Part shown: positions 6,677 to 9,426 of the stretch, piece by piece
Position numbering within the stretch: position 1 is the first letter of the stretch
How the letters are laid out: each line of letters begins with the position of its first letter
Assembly: GCA_051650265.1 (NCBI GenBank)
Contig: JBOFIR010000038.1
Coordinates: 1 to 9,426, forward strand
Length of the DNA: 9,426 nt
Reading direction: 5' to 3'
Source: JBOFEH01 sp051650265
GTDB taxonomy: Bacteria; Bacillota; Clostridia; Lachnospirales; Cellulosilyticaceae
Position numbers and translations under genes: made by a program
The notes under the pieces: generated by a model
What the model was told of the DNA's origin: nothing
The model's database searches: none
The model's input: the letters and a program-made list of their open reading frames with translations, nothing else

Positions 6677-6760
6677 ACCAAGTCCCCCTGCTCATTGTCT
6701 CAATAGATAACATCTCCCTCTAAACATATCCCCCTCATGGTTCAAATATCAGTCGCCTGA

Positions 6761-7843
6761 CTAATCTATTATAAACTCCTCTGTAGAGGGTAATTCATTC
6801 CAAATACGTCCATCTGAACGATAATATTTCCTCTCAACAGAATTATCTAATTTTATGTAATCTATCACAAATACTTGCTCTTTTTCAATTAACATAGGGT
6901 ATTCACCATAAGGAAGCACATCTTGTGTTTTATCCCTATCTTTAAAATCATCATATCCATTTTCTAACCGCCAAAACGCGCGATACTTATAGTCTGTAGT
7001 AAATCCTGTTAAATCTTGTTCACCAAAATAGGAGGCATCATAATCCTTTCCTGCAACATTAATGGTATCTATCCTATAAGGTTCGATATCTTTTGCCCAA
7101 GCAGATAGATCTTCGGTATGTAGGATACTCGCATAATTTTTTGTTAGTTGATTTGCCATACATGGGACGGATTTCGTATAATAATCCATATCTTCTAACC
7201 TAGTGTGTGCAGCTCCATAAATACCCATAATACTTTCACCACTTAGTTTATCAAATTCACGAACAAAGTTCTCTGTCATTTTATTTTCACGATACACATG
7301 ATCATATTGTTCATAATAACGCTTACCTTGTTCTATTGATTCTTGTGTTAATGTATACTGCTCCGAATCTTCCAATCCATTTTGTTTAAGATACTCTAAA
7401 AATCTTTTTCCTGTAGTAGCATACTGATGCCCAACATCTGTTCCATGAAAAACAGTTTCAGGGCACTCCTTTTTTATTTTTTCATAAAATTCTTTAGCCT
7501 CTGCCCCTCCCCCTTGAGTACCTTTCAAATCTGCGTACACTTCATTCAGAATTTCATCATTATCTGATTGCATCCATATATTTAAAAACTCTGCGGTATA
7601 GTACGGAAATTCAATAAATAAATGTCTCATCCCTTGTTCATGGTAGTAGTCATACCATAATTCAAATTCTCTGTCTAAAATCTTCTTTACACCATGAGCT
7701 TCTCCATATAAATAAATTTGTTCAAACTCACCATTTGATGATACATCTTGCTTTACTGGACTAGTGTTATTAGAACAAGCTACTAGCCCTAATAAAATCA
7801 TTCCCAACACCATAAACATTAAAGTATTTTTAGCTTTTATCAC
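6761..7843 (-). CDS. Lipoprotein with ChaN/EreA-like GEAHG motifs
   Basis: A 360-residue exported lipoprotein. The GTG at 7843, with AAAGGAG (7853-7859) nine bases upstream, gives a compact signal peptide MIKAKNTLMF...LLGLVAC with lipobox LVAC and acylated C23. The upstream ATGs (7879, 7870) would add a charged tail that spoils the signal. The mature part has LYGEAHG (45-51, E48 and H50), FIEFP (76-80), HGTDVGH (133-139) and GIYGAAHT (207-214, H213). A pair of G-x-x-H strands with acidic residues is the arrangement of the TraB/ChaN/erythromycin-esterase superfamily, where they form a metal- or haem-binding or hydrolytic centre. The C-terminal 100 residues (about 255-360) are a separate beta-rich region. 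The substrate is unknown. It appears to head a cluster with three small genes downstream; no terminator follows it. Confidence 0.75.
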   Translation of the reverse strand: MIKAKNTLMFMVLGMILLGLVACSNNTSPVKQDVSSNGEFEQIYLYGEAHGVKKILDREFELWYDYYHEQGMRHLFIEFPYYTAEFLNIWMQSDNDEILNEVYADLKGTQGGGAEAKEFYEKIKKECPETVFHGTDVGHQYATTGKRFLEYLKQNGLEDSEQYTLTQESIEQGKRYYEQYDHVYRENKMTENFVREFDKLSGESIMGIYGAAHTRLEDMDYYTKSVPCMANQLTKNYASILHTEDLSAWAKDIEPYRIDTINVAGKDYDASYFGEQDLTGFTTDYKYRAFWRLENGYDDFKDRDKTQDVLPYGEYPMLIEKEQVFVIDYIKLDNSVERKYYRSDGRIWNELPSTEEFIID

Positions 7844-7872
7844 TATTGTACACTCCTTTTCTCCCCTCATCT

Positions 7873-7918
7873 TAATCAATAACTGTCTCTTTGATTGAAG
7901 TGCTATACCTATTGATTA
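7873..7918. repeat. 9-bp inverted repeat upstream of the lipoprotein gene
   Basis: TAATCAATA (7873-7881) and its exact reverse complement TATTGATTA (7910-7918) are separated by 28 bases, in the gap between the acetyltransferase stop (7930) and the lipoprotein start (7843). The position suits an operator or mRNA leader element. The arms are AT-rich and chance is a real alternative. Confidence 0.35.
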
Positions 7919-7929
7919 GTAACCGAGAT

Positions 7930-8379
7930 TTATAATTTTTTCTCCATAACAAAGTTTGTAAGCACAACGCCTTGCCTTACTACCTGCTGCTCTTTGATTA
8001 CCTTATACCCTCTTTTTTCAAAAAAAGGTCTTGCAGTAATAGAAGCATGGGTCATAATGACGCCTTGTGTTGTTTGTTCTAACTTCTCACAAATAGCAGT
8101 AGCAACACCCTTGTTCTGATAATCCTTATGGACATACAATCGATCAAGATAGCCTGTGTGATCTATATCACCAAAACCTATAATGATTCCCTCATCAACT
8201 GCCACAATACTATCATGCGCTTGAAATGACTGATTCCATTTCTCTAAATCCACCTGACCCGTTGCCCATACGTCTAATTGTTCCTTTGTGTAATCTCTTG
8301 CATTTACTGTATGAACCGTGTTGTAAAACAGTTCTGCCAACACTTTGCAATCTGATGGGTGATATGCTCTAATAATCAT
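7930..8379 (-). CDS. GNAT family N-acetyltransferase
   Basis: A complete 149-residue acetyltransferase. Motif A is LDRLYVHKDYQNKGVATAICEKLE (78-101), with the acetyl-CoA pyrophosphate loop QNKGVA (88-93). A later HASITARPFFEKRGY (111-125) matches the C-terminal motif B region. The N-terminal part ARDYTKEQLDVWA (27-39) is typical of the YafP/YjaB-like subgroup. AGGAGAG with 4-5 nt spacing precedes the ATG at 8379. The protein is cytosolic and expected to transfer acetyl from acetyl-CoA to an amine or amino group of unknown identity. The gene is flanked upstream by the Rpn terminator and downstream by an 86-nt gap to the lipoprotein gene, so it may be a single-gene unit or lead into the lipoprotein cluster. 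I see no terminator after it. Confidence 0.9.
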   Translation of the reverse strand: MIIRAYHPSDCKVLAELFYNTVHTVNARDYTKEQLDVWATGQVDLEKWNQSFQAHDSIVAVDEGIIIGFGDIDHTGYLDRLYVHKDYQNKGVATAICEKLEQTTQGVIMTHASITARPFFEKRGYKVIKEQQVVRQGVVLTNFVMEKKL

Positions 8380-8476
8380 TTTTCTCTCCTATAATTCCTA
8401 ATTCATCTATAAAATAAATAAGTAACCTTATTATTGCATAACATACTAACCCAAAGCCAATTTCTGCTACAGCCCC

Positions 8477-8530
8477 CCTAAAATTAAATTAAAAGTGCAC
8501 TTCAGATATTTTCTATCTTTATGCACCTTT
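8477..8530 (-). terminator. Rho-independent terminator after the Rpn gene
   Basis: On the minus strand AAAGGTGCA (8530 to 8522) pairs with TGCACTTTT (8499 to 8491), nine pairs with one G-U. An inner AGATA/TATCT pairing extends the stem. A U-rich tail TTTTAATTTAATTTTA follows. The hairpin begins 3 nt after the Rpn stop codon. Confidence 0.75.
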
Positions 8531-8533
8531 ATT

Positions 8534-8719
8534 TTAGCCTCTTAATTTTTTTATAGTTTCTAATGGAAGTTCTAATTTTTTAGCAATGACTTCATCTTCT
8601 AAAACATCCAATAAAGCTCTAGCCGCTTCTAATTTTCCTTCTAATTTTCCTTCTAGTTTTCCCATTTCTCTTGCTTGATTCTTTTCTTCTTGGAGGGTCT
8701 TTGTAATGTTTGCAGTCAT
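8534..8719 (-). CDS. Candidate intragenic small protein (RpnS-like) inside the Rpn gene
   Basis: ATG at 8719, in frame with the Rpn gene, would give 61 residues identical to the Rpn C-terminus: MTANITKTLQEEKNQ, the GKLE repeats and a helical end. It has its own Shine-Dalgarno GAGGTGA at 8725-8731, eight bases from GAGG to the ATG, which is better than many true starts in the window. In described Rpn systems a short in-frame C-terminal product binds and inhibits the full-length nuclease. A separate promoter is not clear: only AT-rich sequence with TATTAA-like elements lies upstream, near 8745-8762. Translation from the long mRNA is an alternative. Confidence 0.45.
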   Translation of the reverse strand: MTANITKTLQEEKNQAREMGKLEGKLEGKLEAARALLDVLEDEVIAKKLELPLETIKKLRG

Positions 8720-9426
8720 TCTATTCACCTCTTCTTTATTTGCATCTAATAAATTTAATACCACTTGTCTAACGGGGTCTTCTATGATATGGTCTAGCCA
8801 ATCTTTTAGTTTGAGTTTATGTTCTTCTGTTAGTTCATTAAATTCTGTTGCTACGATTGCAGCTCGCTTAATAAATTCTACAGAATCGATTTTCTGATCT
8901 AGTAAAAAGACGGCTGCTACAGTGTTTTGAATAGCTATTAAGTCTTCTTTACTATAATCATTCACATTGATAAGGATATATTTAAAGTCTATGACATAGT
9001 CACCAAACAAATCTGCTCTTTTCACCTTTTCCTTGAAATGTGTTGTAGCTGTCCAACCTTTTTCACCATTATAGAGTACAATGGGTACAACCGCAGGTAA
9101 CTTAAAGTCTTTCCTTTTAACTTCGTCTCTTTCAAATTTCTTTAGATATTTTCTCCAAATTTCCGCAATATAGTAGAAGAGCCTTATAGTCATACTATGG
9201 TCAACGGTTGATTGTAACTCCAATAAAATACAAAACACAACTTCTTGCCCTTCAATTGTTGCATGATAAACAATATCTGCTTCCGCTTCTTCAAAATCTC
9301 TTAGAATATAATGACTTTTATCTTCTGTCAGCTTATCTACTTGTAATTTAGTCGTCCATGTTTCCTGTACAAAACTTTGTAAGAGTTCAAGGAAAATCTC
9401 TTTGTTTTCAAAAAAGCTTCTGTATG
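8534..9426 (-). CDS. Rpn family recombination-promoting nuclease (PD-(D/E)XK, transposase_31), 5' end beyond window
   Basis: The frame is open from the right edge to TAA at 8534: 296 residues without a start. A GTG at 9238 is internal to the domain and not a credible start, because the frame continues upstream with YRSFFENKEIFLELLQSF, the typical N-terminal part of the family. Probably only 15-25 residues are missing. The nuclease core shows EADIVY (D50) and LLELQS (E69, Q71), the D...E-x-Q form of the PD-(D/E)XK site, followed by MTIRLFYYIAEIWRKY and LPAVVPIVLYNGEKGW, both characteristic of the family. The tail has three GKLE units and a helical C-terminal segment, LPLETIKKLRG. Family knowledge: Rpn proteins cut DNA, were first described as promoting recA-independent recombination, and some act as toxins in phage defence, held in check by a small protein made from the 3' end of the same gene. 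Confidence 0.92.
   Translation of the reverse strand, partial: YRSFFENKEIFLELLQSFVQETWTTKLQVDKLTEDKSHYILRDFEEAEADIVYHATIEGQEVVFCILLELQSTVDHSMTIRLFYYIAEIWRKYLKKFERDEVKRKDFKLPAVVPIVLYNGEKGWTATTHFKEKVKRADLFGDYVIDFKYILINVNDYSKEDLIAIQNTVAAVFLLDQKIDSVEFIKRAAIVATEFNELTEEHKLKLKDWLDHIIEDPVRQVVLNLLDANKEEVNRMTANITKTLQEEKNQAREMGKLEGKLEGKLEAARALLDVLEDEVIAKKLELPLETIKKLRG
8627..8662 (-). repeat. Three 12-bp tandem repeats in the Rpn tail
   Basis: Three consecutive 12-base units (8627-8638, 8639-8650, 8651-8662). The first two are identical and the third differs by one base. On the coding strand they read GGAAAATTAGAA (or GGAAAACTAGAA) and encode GKLE three times. As the unit length is a multiple of three, copy-number changes keep the frame. 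Confidence 0.9.
8725..8731 (-). promoter_or_regulatory. Internal Shine-Dalgarno site in the Rpn gene
   Basis: GAGGTGA (8731 to 8725) matches seven consecutive bases complementary to the 16S rRNA 3' end and lies at ideal distance before the in-frame ATG at 8719. It encodes part of the E-E-V-N-R stretch of the long protein, so it could also be a chance result of codon use. Confidence 0.5.

Noticed and set aside
6677..6760. Short leader peptide (ATGAGGGGGATATG...) between the lipoprotein and DUF5808-like genes
   Set aside because: Only about 12 codons, with G-rich runs that act as Shine-Dalgarno-like sequence; no evidence of attenuation hairpins.
7944..7953. TTTGTAAG half-site matches at about 7945 and 9376 as extra regulator sites
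   Set aside because: Single half-sites inside coding sequence with no partner arm; expected by chance in AT-rich DNA.
8706..8897. Plus-strand open frame opposite the Rpn gene
   Set aside because: Ser-rich antisense translation, no start signal or domain.
8534..9238. Rpn gene beginning at GTG 9238
   Set aside because: The same frame continues to the window edge with typical family sequence, including D50 of the active site. A start at 9238 would remove part of the nuclease core.
8534..9426. Insertion sequence inferred from the transposase_31 family name
   Set aside because: No terminal inverted repeats or target duplications are visible and Rpn proteins are not conventional transposases; the gene has its own terminator and reads as a resident gene.

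Overview
The window reads as a chromosomal stretch of a low-to-moderate GC, Gram-positive Firmicute, most likely a member of the Clostridia (Lachnospirales-like). The evidence is strong Shine-Dalgarno sites (AGGAGG, GGAGG) before nearly every gene, an intact Bce-type RR/HK/ABC module, a lipoprotein signal peptide, an Rpn-family nuclease and clostridial-looking small proteins. The assignment to order is inference; the sequence carries no marker gene. By eye the right part (about 4.4-9.4 kb, apart from the plus-strand gene) is more AT-rich than the left part.

Left region (1-4421, all minus strand, transcribed right to left): a small membrane protein, a broken Nudix hydrolase, then a complete peptide-antibiotic sensing and resistance module. 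This consists of an OmpR-type regulator, an intramembrane-sensing histidine kinase (4-base overlap), a terminator, a putative operator and promoter, a BceA-type ATPase and a BceB-type permease (11-base overlap) that runs off the left edge. In known systems of this type the permease senses the peptide-lipid II cycle complex together with the kinase, and the regulator then raises expression of the transporter operon.

Middle (4440-5485): a divergent intergenic region with a near-consensus sigma-A promoter drives the only plus-strand gene, a DUF368 protein of the PopT family (undecaprenyl phosphate recycling). It ends at a perfect 20-bp bidirectional terminator shared with the converging minus-strand genes. 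A C55-P recycler therefore sits beside a transporter class that protects lipid II cycle intermediates. The shared theme is the undecaprenyl lipid cycle; the functional link is inference.

Right region (5497-9426, minus strand): an apparent four-gene cluster (a lipoprotein with a GEAHG motif, a 65-aa DUF5808-like protein, a membrane protein with a possible DUF5412-like exported domain, and a divergent inorganic-pyrophosphatase-like protein), preceded by a GNAT acetyltransferase and, at the right edge, an Rpn-family PD-(D/E)XK nuclease lacking its start. The Rpn gene carries an in-frame internal Shine-Dalgarno and ATG that would give a 61-aa C-terminal protein, as in the described RpnL/RpnS toxin-antitoxin pairs. 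I consider this the most interesting signal in the window.

No stretch over 300 bases lacks a gene. I see no tRNA, rRNA, CRISPR array, riboswitch or intact insertion sequence.
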